From contig NZ_JANZKJ010000002.1 in the NCBI RefSeq assembly GCF_025642975.1, positions 372,001 to 436,000 on the forward strand: DNA of 64,000 nucleotides. Direction: 5' to 3'. The notes beneath the pieces are model-generated. The model was not told where the DNA came from and did not search any database. It was given only the letters and a program-made list of their open reading frames with translations. Both the position numbers and the translations under genes were made by a program. Shown piece after piece: positions 48,437 to 56,759 of this stretch; positions within the stretch are counted from its first letter, which is position 1, and every line of letters begins with the position of its first letter. The stretch is from Pseudomonas sp. RIT-PI-S (lineage in GTDB: Bacteria; Pseudomonadota; Gammaproteobacteria; Pseudomonadales; Pseudomonadaceae).

Positions 48437-49879
48437 TTAAACGCTCAGGCAGAGGTATTTGATTTCCAGGTAGTCTTCGATGCCGTACTTGGAGCCTTCG
48501 CGGCCCAGGCCGGACGCCTTCACGCCACCAAACGGCGCTACTTCGTTAGAGATCAACCCGGTGTTGATACCCACCATGCCGTACTCCAGCGCCTCGGCCA
48601 CGCGGAACACACGGCTCAGGTCCTTGGCGTAGAAGTAAGAGGCCAGGCCGAACTCGGTGTCGTTGGCGGCGGCGATCACTTCAGCTTCGTCTTTGAAGCG
48701 GAACAGCGGCGCCAGCGGGCCGAAGGTTTCTTCCTTGGCCACGGCCGCATTCGCTGGAACGTTCAGCAGCACGGTGGGCTGGAAGAAATTGCCTTCGATC
48801 TGCTCGCCACCGGTCAACACGGTGGCGCCTTTGCTCAGCGCGTCGGCGATGTGTTCCTTGACCTTGGCCACGGCTTTTTCGTCGATCATCGGGCCAGTGG
48901 TCGTGCCCTCTTCCAGGCCGTTACCGATCTTGAGCTTGGCCACGGCGGCCTTGAGCTTCTCGGCGAAGGCGTCGTAAACGCCGTCTTGCACATAGATACG
49001 GTTGGCGCAAACGCAGGTTTGGCCGTTGTTGCGGTATTTGGAAATCATCGCGCCGTCGACGGCCTTATCCAGGTCGGCGTCGTCGAACACGATGAAGGGC
49101 GCGTTGCCGCCCAGTTCCAGGGACACCTTTTTGATGTCCGCGGCGCATTCGGCCATCAGCTGACGGCCGATGTCGGTAGAGCCGGTGAACGACAGCTTGC
49201 GCACGGTCGGGTTGCTGGTCAGCTCGCTGCCCACTTCGCCAGCGCTGCCGGTGACTACGTTGAATACGCCTTTAGGGATGCCGGCACGCTCAGCCAGTTC
49301 GGCGAGGGCCAGTGCGGAATACGGCGTCTGCGAGGCAGGCTTGAGCACCATGGTGCAACCGGCGGCCAGGGCAGGGCCCGCCTTACGGGTGATCATCGCG
49401 GCCGGGAAGTTCCACGGGGTGATGGCCGCGGTCACGCCAATCGGCTGCTTGAGCACGATCAGGCGCTTGTCGGGCTGGTGGCCCGGGATCACGTCGCCAT
49501 ATACGCGCTTGGCTTCCTCGGCGAACCACTCCAGGAAAGAGGCGGCATAGGCGATCTCGCCCTTGGCTTCGGCCAGCGGCTTGCCTTGCTCGAGCGTCAT
49601 CAGGCGGCCCAGGTCATCCTGGTTTTCCAGCATCAGCTCATACCAACGGCGCAGCTTGGCCGCGCGCTCCTTGGCGGTCAGCGCGCGCCAGGCCGGCAAG
49701 GCGCGGTCGGCGGCTTCGATGGCGCGGCGGGTTTCGGCCTTGCCCATCTTTGGCACGCTACCGAGGATTTCGCCAGTGGCCGGATTGTTGACCTTGAGGG
49801 TCTGGCCACTGTCCGCGTCCGCCCAGGCGCCATCTACGTAGGCCTGCTGGCGGAACAGTTGAGCGTCTTTGAGCTGCAT
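48437..49879 (-). CDS. gabD: Succinate-semialdehyde dehydrogenase GabD (NADP+)
   Basis: A 480-residue aldehyde dehydrogenase oxidising succinate semialdehyde to succinate. It has ITPWNFPAAMITRKAGPALAAGC, the general base in LELGGNAPFIVF and the catalytic Cys in NNGQTCVCANRIYVQ, as in E. coli GabD (482 residues). It is the first gene of gabDT. A perfect 8-bp-arm inverted repeat lies 68-87 bp upstream and may be its operator. Confidence 0.94.
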   Translation of the reverse strand: MQLKDAQLFRQQAYVDGAWADADSGQTLKVNNPATGEILGSVPKMGKAETRRAIEAADRALPAWRALTAKERAAKLRRWYELMLENQDDLGRLMTLEQGKPLAEAKGEIAYAASFLEWFAEEAKRVYGDVIPGHQPDKRLIVLKQPIGVTAAITPWNFPAAMITRKAGPALAAGCTMVLKPASQTPYSALALAELAERAGIPKGVFNVVTGSAGEVGSELTSNPTVRKLSFTGSTDIGRQLMAECAADIKKVSLELGGNAPFIVFDDADLDKAVDGAMISKYRNNGQTCVCANRIYVQDGVYDAFAEKLKAAVAKLKIGNGLEEGTTTGPMIDEKAVAKVKEHIADALSKGATVLTGGEQIEGNFFQPTVLLNVPANAAVAKEETFGPLAPLFRFKDEAEVIAAANDTEFGLASYFYAKDLSRVFRVAEALEYGMVGINTGLISNEVAPFGGVKASGLGREGSKYGIEDYLEIKYLCLSV

Positions 49880-49946
49880 GTCGGCTCCCTAAGCTGGCCC
49901 CGCGTTGGCGAAGCCTGAGGTTGACTGAAGGTTGCCCATAGGCTGG

Positions 49947-49966
49947 GCGTTTGAAATCTCAAACGC
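49947..49966 (-). promoter_or_regulatory. Inverted repeat upstream of gabD (possible operator)
   Basis: GCGTTTGAAATCTCAAACGC has perfect 8-bp arms around AATC and sits 68 bp before the gabD start. The dyad GTTTGA-N4-TCAAAC is the size of a LysR- or GntR-type operator. No regulator gene is adjacent. Confidence 0.5.
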
Positions 49967-50184
49967 ATCCTAGGATCTGGGGCGGAAAAGGACAATAGCT
50001 GTTCGAAAAAAAGAACATTCCGTTGTGCAGCATCGCTCGGGCAGGCCCCTTCGCGCAGGTGCTGTGCCATGCACGCGCCAGGGCTGACCGTACGCAGCCA
50101 GCATTTCGATCATGACGTCAGCCCTTGGGAAGCTGCTGTTTATAAGACCGTACGCCCTCGGAAACGATGCGCAGCTTGTCAGGA

Positions 50185-50213
50185 TAGACGGCCACCCCCG
50201 ACATGGGTATCAT
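50185..50213 (+). promoter_or_regulatory. Probable promoter of tRNA-Arg
   Basis: TAGACG (4 of 6 to the -35 consensus) and TATCAT (4 of 6 to the -10) are spaced 17 bp and end 11 nt before the mature tRNA. Confidence 0.5.
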
Positions 50214-50224
50214 GGCGCCCGCTT

Positions 50225-50301
50225 GCACTCGTAGCTCAGCTGGATAGAGTACTGCCCTCCGAAGGCAGGGGTCGTGGGTTCGAATCCCGCCGAGTGCGCC
50301 A
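50225..50301 (+). tRNA. tRNA-Arg (anticodon CCG)
   Basis: A 77-nt cloverleaf with acceptor arms GCACTCG / CGAGTGC, D-arm GTAGCTCAGCTGGATAGAGTAC, anticodon loop CTCCGAA giving CCG (reads CGG), T-loop GGTTCGAATCC and encoded CCA. Nothing downstream looks like an integrated element, although tRNA-Arg genes are frequent integration targets. Confidence 0.97.
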
Positions 50302-50408
50302 TCTTCCTGTTTCACCCTTCCCCAAGATCAGCTTAGCCCTCCCCCTCCCTGGTGGGTTCTCTCCTGCACGCCCTCCTTTTGATCGCACATCACGGCTACG
50401 TGAACCTA

Positions 50409-50438
50409 TTTGGATCCATGCAGCAGAAACGATAAAAT
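50409..50438 (+). promoter_or_regulatory. Promoter-like pair before the DUF3053 gene
   Basis: TTTGGA and TAAAAT are separated by 18 bp in an otherwise GC-rich gap and end 67 nt before the start codon. Confidence 0.35.
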
Positions 50439-50505
50439 TGCCGCCCCCTGCACTAGGGCCCCTATGCAGATGGGCCTATATTTTCGTTCCAGGAGCTCCA
50501 TAGAC

Positions 50506-51207
50506 ATGAATGTCTCGTTTCGCCCTCATTGGCTGCTTGCCCTTTCGCTCCCTCTGCTGCTCATTGCCTGCGGCAACAAAGAACCTGAACAGCGCGCCGC
50601 CTTCACGCAGTTTTTGCAAACTCGCATCGTGGACAAACCCGGGGTCCACGTGCCCAAGTTAACGCCGGATGAGGCCAAGGCCTTTGGCGACTACACCACC
50701 CACTATGCGGTGATTACCGACTTCAACGGCGCGATGGACGCTGCCGTGAAGCCCCTGGGCAGCCTGCTGCAGAAAGGGGCTGTGCATTCGCTCAGCGATG
50801 TGATTACACGCCGTGACGACATGAAGGCCGTACAAAGCGGTGTGGATGACATGAGCGCTCAACTCAAACAGCAGCAGGCTAAAACCGACAGCGCTCACGC
50901 TCAGCTCAAGCAGCCGGATGATTTGAAGGCGGTATACGACAAAGCCTACGAGCGGACCGTCACCCTACCGGCCAATACCTTTTTGGAAGTGCTGCCACAA
51001 ATCAGAAAAACCTTGGATAGCAGCCTGAAAGTGGCCGATTACCTAAGTGCACATAAAGCGCAGATCGACATCAATGGCCCGCGGATGGCAGTGCAAGATC
51101 CTAAGGTGCAAGCAGAGTTGAACGGCCTGCTACAAGATCTGAACGCCAAGGCCCAAATCGTTCAGCAGGCTCAGGGCCGCCTACAATCGGTGATACTCGG
51201 GCGCTAA
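50506..51207 (+). CDS. DUF3053 (YiaF-like) lipoprotein
   Basis: A 233-residue predicted lipoprotein. The signal MNVSFRPHWLLALSLPLLLIACGNKEP has lipobox LIAC. The mature part EQRAAFTQFLQTRIVDKPGVHVPKLTPDEAKAFGDYTTHYAVI matches the DUF3053 family (E. coli YiaF). The rest is helical, with Gln/Lys-rich coiled-coil potential (MSAQLKQQQAKTDSAHAQLKQPDDLKAVYDKAYE). Function unknown. AGGAG lies 10 nt before ATG at 50506. It is convergent with the DUF945 gene. Confidence 0.8.
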   Translation: MNVSFRPHWLLALSLPLLLIACGNKEPEQRAAFTQFLQTRIVDKPGVHVPKLTPDEAKAFGDYTTHYAVITDFNGAMDAAVKPLGSLLQKGAVHSLSDVITRRDDMKAVQSGVDDMSAQLKQQQAKTDSAHAQLKQPDDLKAVYDKAYERTVTLPANTFLEVLPQIRKTLDSSLKVADYLSAHKAQIDINGPRMAVQDPKVQAELNGLLQDLNAKAQIVQQAQGRLQSVILGR

Positions 51208-51232
51208 AAGCTTCACGCCTAGGTATGGAGCC

Positions 51233-51275
51233 GGCCAGTGCTCTCCCGGGAAACACCATTGGGAGGGCACCGGCC
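51233..51275. terminator. Hairpin between two convergent genes
   Basis: GGCCAGTGCTCTCCC and GGGAGGGCACCGGCC pair at 13 of 15 positions around 13 bp, midway between the DUF3053 and DUF945 stops. It is a plausible bidirectional transcript end without a T tract. Confidence 0.5.
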
Positions 51276-51285
51276 GACTCCCCGC

Positions 51286-52761
51286 TTAGCCCTGCCCCAG
51301 GGCACTCATCACGAACGCCGCGAACTGTTCTACGGTCATCTTCTGGCCGTTGAAGTCCACCATGCCGCCTTCATAACGCAGCGATGTCGAAATGTCTTCG
51401 CCCTCCAGCTTCGCCAAGCCTTGCAGGGTGGCCAGGGTGGCGACCATATCAGCGGCGCCGTTGGCATTTTGAGCCAAGGCGGCAACGTCGGTTTGCCCTT
51501 CGAGCTGGGCCTTGAGCGTTGCCAGATCGCGAATGGTGCCTTTGGCCAAGACCAGCTTGGCATCCAGGCGGGTGAGGATCTGGCTGGCAAGCTGTGCGGG
51601 CGCCATGGCGGTATCGGCCGGCTTGGCAAGGTCCAGCGCGACGCTCAGGTGGCTTTCGCCATTCGTGGTCTTGAACCCCAGCGGCTGCAATTCGATGTGG
51701 GGATGGCCGTCCAAAAGGCGGCCGAGAAGGACCTGTACTTCGGCCTGCTGATCAGGGGTCAGCTGGGGCTCTAAAGGCGCCTGTGCTTGAGCAGCGGCTT
51801 GGGCCTGGGGCGCCATTACCTTTTGGTAAAAGGTCATCAGATCCCGGGTTGCGGCGATATCCAGGCTATCGAAGTACCAGCGCATTTGCGCACTGCCGAT
51901 TGCCTTATCACCAATGCTTGCCTGTTCGAAGCGGTAATCAACCGAACCCTTGAGCTTGCCCTCCAGTTCTTCGAGGTTGCCCAGCATCGCTGGCTTGTGC
52001 AGCTCAAACGTCTGTCGGCCGGAGCCGGCAAACCGCCAGCTCTCAGCCTGGAGCTGGTTGTTGCCCAGATAAAAGCCAGATGTGCCCTTAACGCCGCCCG
52101 TGTGAATGCTCAAACCTTGCACTTGCATGGTCAGGGGCGCCGGAGTATCGATGGCGGTGTATTCAATGCTGCCTACCTGGGCGTCCAGCTCCATTCTCTT
52201 GCCGTCTTGGGTGCCCTTGATGGTCCCCTCCAACCCGGAGAATTGCAGGGCGCCCTGCTCGCCGTGCCACAGGCCGGGCAATACGCGAAGCTGGCTGTCC
52301 AGGCCACCCCCGTAGCTGGCGGACGAACGTATCTCCATGGGTGACTGGCCAGCTGGCATACCGAGCCATTGCACAAGCTGCGGGCTGCTCGCCACAGCGA
52401 TGTCTGAGGCGGCGATCACTGGCAGCAGCTTCAGCTGCTTGAGCCGCGACCAGGGGAATGGCCCATGCTCGATGTTAGCGAGCGCTTCCACTTGGACGGC
52501 TTGGCCACCGTTGAGCTCCGGGCTCTGAAGGGTGGTGACGTAGTGCGCAGTACTGCTGAACAGGCGACGTTCGAAGCTGGTCAGCTCAAGCTCGGCGGTG
52601 GCCGGGTAGCCCGTGAGCGAGGTCTTGAGCTGCTGGTTGGCTTCCACCACCTGCTGGCGTAACACAGGCTCGATCTGGGTGCCGGTGTACCACGCCACAC
52701 CGGTGCTGGCAGCGGCAACGACGGCTACGGCGCCAATGGCGAATGAGAGGGCTTTGCTCAT
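51286..52761 (-). CDS. DUF945 (YdgA-like) envelope protein
   Basis: A 491-residue protein with an N-terminal hydrophobic anchor (SKALSFAIGAVAVVAAASTGVAWYTGTQIEP), then the DUF945 body. Family marks are the VVEANQQLKTSLTGYPATAELELTSFERRLFSS start and repeated beta-rich LDVA-type segments. E. coli YdgA is an inner-membrane-anchored periplasmic protein of unclear role. ATG at 52761 was preferred to 52803 because the hydrophobic segment follows directly. It has no operon partner. Confidence 0.8.
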   Translation of the reverse strand: MSKALSFAIGAVAVVAAASTGVAWYTGTQIEPVLRQQVVEANQQLKTSLTGYPATAELELTSFERRLFSSTAHYVTTLQSPELNGGQAVQVEALANIEHGPFPWSRLKQLKLLPVIAASDIAVASSPQLVQWLGMPAGQSPMEIRSSASYGGGLDSQLRVLPGLWHGEQGALQFSGLEGTIKGTQDGKRMELDAQVGSIEYTAIDTPAPLTMQVQGLSIHTGGVKGTSGFYLGNNQLQAESWRFAGSGRQTFELHKPAMLGNLEELEGKLKGSVDYRFEQASIGDKAIGSAQMRWYFDSLDIAATRDLMTFYQKVMAPQAQAAAQAQAPLEPQLTPDQQAEVQVLLGRLLDGHPHIELQPLGFKTTNGESHLSVALDLAKPADTAMAPAQLASQILTRLDAKLVLAKGTIRDLATLKAQLEGQTDVAALAQNANGAADMVATLATLQGLAKLEGEDISTSLRYEGGMVDFNGQKMTVEQFAAFVMSALGQG

Positions 52762-52985
52762 GGGTGAAACTGCTCCTTGCAAGAAAGGCGCAGAGCTTTT
52801 CATGAAACCGCGGCAAAGGCACGGCCGATGTGTGAATTAGACCCCGTTCGCATAGGGGTTCGAAAACGAATGGGCCAGCCCGACGCTAGCGCCCGACCAA
52901 ACATCCGGCGCCTTGGCCCATTCCCGGCTACGTTTTCAGGCATTCACATAAAGCCCCCTTAACGGGCCCGCCCCTGGAGAACGCC

Positions 52986-54998
52986 ATGCCCTTTTCTTCT
53001 GCCCCCGCCGCCATCACGGCCCGCACCGGCAAAACCGTTATCGATATCAGCACCTTGAACGACTCCAGCCACAGCGTTGCAGTCCTGGCCGCTGGGAGCA
53101 TCCGGATGGTGGGGCTGACGTCCGATGGCGACAGCGCCGACTACGCCACGGTGCAGCTCACCGCCACCGGGCAACTGGACTTCAATTACAGCCAGGATGG
53201 AATCAGCCGGCTGCCAGCCGGCATCGCACCTGGCGAGAGCAATGACCTGACGGCGCAGGCGTACGGGAACATCCTGGCCAGCCGCATCGTTTATGACAGC
53301 GGCAGCTACAACCTCAGCATTCTTTCCGTGAGCGGCAACCCCAACGGCCGGCCGTACGAATTGGCGGCCGTGGCAATCGACGCCGAAGACTCACCGCCGT
53401 CGCATACCAGCGTGCAAGCGCTGGTTAACGGCACCCTGCTGGCCAGCGCCAGCAGCGACACCACCCTCAGCCTGGTGCATTTTTTCGGTAACGGCGTACT
53501 GGATCACACCTTTGGCGACAACGGCATCGCGACTTTCGCCTTGCCCCCGGGCGTGCGCTTCGATGGCCATACGCCACTCACCCTGCAGGAGGACGGCAAG
53601 CTGTTGCTGGCGGGCTACAGCTATACCGAGACAGGCGCGGACTTCAGCGTGACGCGCTATAACGCGGACGGCACCCTGGATAGCACGTTCGCACACAACG
53701 GCACCGCGGCATTCGACGTAGCCACGGGGGATGATTTCGCTCGGGCCGTGGCCGTGCAGGCCGATGGCAAGCTGTTGATCGCCGGCACCAGCGATAGCGG
53801 CGGCGGAAACTACGACTTCAGCGTGATTCGGCTGAACGCCGACGGTAGCCTGGATTCCACCTTCGGAAACAATGGCAGGGCCACCTTCGACTTCGAAGGC
53901 GCGCGCGATGCCGCGCAAACCATTACCGTGCTGGAAAACGGCAAAATCCTGCTCACCGGCGCGGCGTTCAACAGTGCCGACAACGCGGCATTCGCGGCCC
54001 TCCAGCTCAATGCCGATGGCACCTTGGACACAGCCTTCGGCGACCTCGCCGATGGCTCGCATCATCTGGACGGCCGCAACAGCGACAACCTGATGGTGGG
54101 GGCCGCCGCCAACGACATCATCTCCGGGCTGGGCGGCAAAGACCTGCTAGACGGTGGCGCAGGCCGCGATCAACTCAGTGGGGGCGTGCATGCAGACGTG
54201 TTCCGCTTTTCCGACCGGGATGACAGCTACCGCACCAACACCGACAGCTTCAGCGATCGCATCCTGGATTTCGACCCCAACCAGGATCGGCTCGACCTGT
54301 CAGCCCTGGGTTTCTCGGGGTTGGGCAATGGTTATGGCGGCACGCTGGCCGTGCAGGTTGACGCCCGCCACACCCATACCTATTTGAAGAGCTTCGAGGC
54401 CGACGCCAACGGCCATCGTTTCGAGCTGGTGCTCGATGGAAACCTGGCTAGCCAACTTAACGCCAGCGCCGTCCTGTTCGGCCCCGAGCGCCAGGCTGGC
54501 AGCAGCGAAACGGATCGGTTGTATGCCAGCAACGCGACGAGCGAACTGCTCGGCGACGGCGGTGATGATCGCCTGTATGGCGGCTTGGGTAATGACATCC
54601 TCGACGGCGGCACCGGCCGCGACATCCTGACCAGCTCGGCTGGCGCCGATACCTACCGCTTCACGGCGATGCAGGACAGCTACCGGGATGCCAGCCATAG
54701 CTTCAGCGACCGCATCATGGACTTCGACGTGTTCGCCGACCACATCGACGTCTCGGCACTGGGCTTTACCCGGCTGGGCGATGGCCACAACGGCACCCTG
54801 GCCGTCACCGTCAGCACCACCGGTGCCAGCACCTACCTTAAAAGCTACGACGCCAACGCCGACGGCGAACGCTTCCAGCTAACCCTGGCGGGGGACCTCA
54901 GCCATACCCTTACCAACGCGATGTTTGTGTTTGCGCAGCCGGAGGTGGCGGTTGCAGAGGTAGAGCTGGTGGGCGTGGCCCACGAGAGTACGCACTGA
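52986..54998 (+). CDS. Delta-60 repeat / RTX calcium-binding protein, probably type I secreted
   Basis: A 670-residue acidic protein without a signal peptide. Residues about 39-353 hold roughly six delta-60 (beta-propeller-like) repeats; the clearest end LNADGSLDSTFGNNG. Residues 376-499 and 525-650 are two copies of an RTX-plus-target module: nonapeptides GGKDLLDGGAGRDQLSGG and GGLGNDILDGGTGRD, then DSYR...SFSDRIxDFD...LDLSALGFxxLG. This C-terminal type is exported by type I systems, none of which is nearby. GGAG lies 6 nt before ATG at 52986. It is monocistronic. A role in adhesion, biofilm or enzymatic action cannot be decided; no catalytic motif was found. Confidence 0.85.
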   Translation: MPFSSAPAAITARTGKTVIDISTLNDSSHSVAVLAAGSIRMVGLTSDGDSADYATVQLTATGQLDFNYSQDGISRLPAGIAPGESNDLTAQAYGNILASRIVYDSGSYNLSILSVSGNPNGRPYELAAVAIDAEDSPPSHTSVQALVNGTLLASASSDTTLSLVHFFGNGVLDHTFGDNGIATFALPPGVRFDGHTPLTLQEDGKLLLAGYSYTETGADFSVTRYNADGTLDSTFAHNGTAAFDVATGDDFARAVAVQADGKLLIAGTSDSGGGNYDFSVIRLNADGSLDSTFGNNGRATFDFEGARDAAQTITVLENGKILLTGAAFNSADNAAFAALQLNADGTLDTAFGDLADGSHHLDGRNSDNLMVGAAANDIISGLGGKDLLDGGAGRDQLSGGVHADVFRFSDRDDSYRTNTDSFSDRILDFDPNQDRLDLSALGFSGLGNGYGGTLAVQVDARHTHTYLKSFEADANGHRFELVLDGNLASQLNASAVLFGPERQAGSSETDRLYASNATSELLGDGGDDRLYGGLGNDILDGGTGRDILTSSAGADTYRFTAMQDSYRDASHSFSDRIMDFDVFADHIDVSALGFTRLGDGHNGTLAVTVSTTGASTYLKSYDANADGERFQLTLAGDLSHTLTNAMFVFAQPEVAVAEVELVGVAHESTH

Positions 54999-55111
54999 GA
55001 AAGGCGTACGCAGTGCTATTGACAGGCTAGTGCCTACATACAAGTGGGTCAGAGGCGATGCTGCTCGGATTCAGTTACGGCCGAACGGCCTAATCAATGT
55101 CCGGGCCTACC

Positions 55112-56197
55112 TCACAACGCATGAAAATTCGCCAACTCCAGCACCACCCGGGTGAGGTGGTGATTATTGCCCACGGCCGTGAACGTAGAGGCGCTTCCCG
55201 TGGAAGCGCCCAGCTCCGCGCATTGGTAGAGGTAGTCGTCGCCCCAGGAGAAGCATTCGCCGTCGAACTGCCCTGAGCCCAGCACGCGCTGGCATAGGAG
55301 TCGGTATTGTTCCCGCCCATCGCGTTTTACCTCGGTGCCCTGCATCAGCAGCCAACCATCGGCCACGGTGTATTCGATCCGGGCGGGCACATCGTTGAGC
55401 CGAGGATCGAGCAGCCCGGTTTGTGGGTGGGCAATGGTGTAGTCGCCGAATGCCGGCCGCCGCTCGCGGGCTTCCAGGCGCTTGAGCAGCAGCTTGTAGG
55501 CCAGCCATTCATAGCGGCGCACCACGCCGCTTGAGCACACATCTTCAGGGGTAACCTGCGCCGGAAATGACGTGCCTATCAGCGTAAGGCTGCGCCAGCG
55601 TGCCAGCTGCGGTGTCTGTGCCAGCAGTGCTCGCGCGTGCCCGGCCTGGGCCGTGGCGCTGCGGGCGATGTGCTGGCTGAAGTCGATGACCAGATCGACC
55701 TGAGCCGGGGCAAGGCCCATGTACGCCAGCAAAGCGCCTACCTGGGTGGCCAGCGCGGGATGGTCGAAGTCCTCGCTGATCAAACGCAGGCATAGCCCGC
55801 GGCCATCCCGGCGCACGATACGCGCGGTCGCCGCCTGGTACTGGTAGTGCCGGGTAAGGCCGGTTACTGGCAGTGCCATGCAGCCCGCCTGCGCCGCAAG
55901 CTCCAGCAAGCGTTCAAAATGATGTGTGCCGTCGGCGCAAAGTGCATCCGGCGGCAGATAGCAGGAGTCGACAAAGCACGGCAGGCTGCCCCAAGTCGCC
56001 ATCAGGCGGCGCCCAAACAGGCTGATGTGCTCGTCGATGCTCTTCTGTGGCCGCTCGTGTTCGTAATCCCAGGCTTCGGCCGGTATCTCGAGCAAGGGCG
56101 TAATGCGTTCGCGCAGCGCATCGCTCATGCGGGCGAGGGCCAGATATTCCCCTTGGCGCCACTTAAGCACCGGTACGTACTGGCGGTGATCGAACAT
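55112..56197 (-). CDS. Beta family protein (PF14350-like)
   Basis: A 361-residue soluble protein. The opening FDHRQYVPVLKWRQGEYLALARMSDALRERITPLLEIP matches my recollection of the Beta family, named for a T4 phage protein and often found in accessory or defence-type loci. Other features are LVIDFSQHI, a mid-region RYEWLAYKLLLKRLEARERRPAFGDYTIAHP, and a C-terminus rich in aromatic residues. No catalytic residues are assigned. AAAGGA lies 6 nt before ATG at 56197. It is alone between convergent RTX and the cyd operon, with none of the regulator partners often seen with this family. Confidence 0.6.
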   Translation of the reverse strand: MFDHRQYVPVLKWRQGEYLALARMSDALRERITPLLEIPAEAWDYEHERPQKSIDEHISLFGRRLMATWGSLPCFVDSCYLPPDALCADGTHHFERLLELAAQAGCMALPVTGLTRHYQYQAATARIVRRDGRGLCLRLISEDFDHPALATQVGALLAYMGLAPAQVDLVIDFSQHIARSATAQAGHARALLAQTPQLARWRSLTLIGTSFPAQVTPEDVCSSGVVRRYEWLAYKLLLKRLEARERRPAFGDYTIAHPQTGLLDPRLNDVPARIEYTVADGWLLMQGTEVKRDGREQYRLLCQRVLGSGQFDGECFSWGDDYLYQCAELGASTGSASTFTAVGNNHHLTRVVLELANFHAL

Positions 56198-56334
56198 GCC
56201 CCGTCCTTTCCTTGCGAATTCAGCCGGACTATACGGTTCGATGCCGCTGCGCCTAAACAAGGCATAGGCTTAAGTTTCCGTAGGAAAGATGACCCATCCC
56301 CCGGAAAACCTTGCCGCGGAGGCTGACGCTCCGG

Positions 56335-56640
56335 CTATAGGCCGGGGCGTAAGTTTGCCCACACAAGTGCATAGCCAAGCCCCATCAGCACCCACGCTAG
56401 CAGCGGGCTGAGCAGCCAGCGCCAGGCCGGAGCACGAGGATCGAAGCCCACACCATGAACGAAACCGGCGCTGATGCCCCACATGGCTAGGGCGAGCAGG
56501 CCATGGCTATAACGGCCATCGGCGCCCACCAGGGCCAGCGGGTGCAGCAATACGATCAGGCTCAGAGGTGCCGCCAGGATCAGCGACAAGGCGCGGCTGG
56601 GCGCTGCGCCCAGGCCGCGTGCCACCACCCCGGCGCTCAT
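56335..56640 (-). CDS. ybgE: Cyd operon protein YbgE
   Basis: A 101-residue protein with three predicted transmembrane segments (LSLILAAPLSLIVLLHP, GLLALAMWGISAGFVHGVGFDP, WLLSPLLAWVLMGLGYALVW), as in YbgE, a small conserved partner of cytochrome bd-I operons of unclear role. ATG at 56640 overlaps the cydX stop (ATGA), so it is coupled and last in cydPABX-ybgE. Confidence 0.8.
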   Translation of the reverse strand: MSAGVVARGLGAAPSRALSLILAAPLSLIVLLHPLALVGADGRYSHGLLALAMWGISAGFVHGVGFDPRAPAWRWLLSPLLAWVLMGLGYALVWANLRPGL

Positions 56641-56747
56641 CCTTGGGTTTCCTCGTCGAGGCAGCCGGCGCCCTCTAGCCAGAGCGCGTTGATGATGCCA
56701 AAGCTGCAGGCCAGCAAGACCCCGAGAATCCAGGCGAAATACCACAT
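56637..56747 (-). CDS. cydX: Cytochrome bd-I small subunit CydX
   Basis: A 36-residue single-span peptide beginning MWYFAWILGVLLACSFGI and ending ALWLEGAGCLDEETQG. The MWYFAWILG start is the CydX signature; E. coli CydX has 37 residues. It stabilises the CydAB haem sites. AAGGAG lies 6 nt before ATG at 56747. It lies 12 bp after cydB, and its TGA overlaps the ybgE ATG. Confidence 0.93.
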   Translation of the reverse strand: MWYFAWILGVLLACSFGIINALWLEGAGCLDEETQG

Positions 56748-56759
56748 GTTAAGGCTCCT

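Larger units (their letters stand above)
49880..50224. other. Intergenic region between gabD and tRNA-Arg
   Basis: These 345 bp hold the gabD promoter region with the inverted repeat at 49947-49966, then about 220 bp with no coding signal, then a promoter-like pair for the tRNA at 50185-50213. Confidence 0.7.

Noticed and set aside
50225..50505. tRNA-Arg as integration site of a genomic island
   Set aside because: No integrase, no repeated 3' tRNA end and no change in gene type follow the tRNA; the next genes are ordinary lipoprotein and envelope genes.
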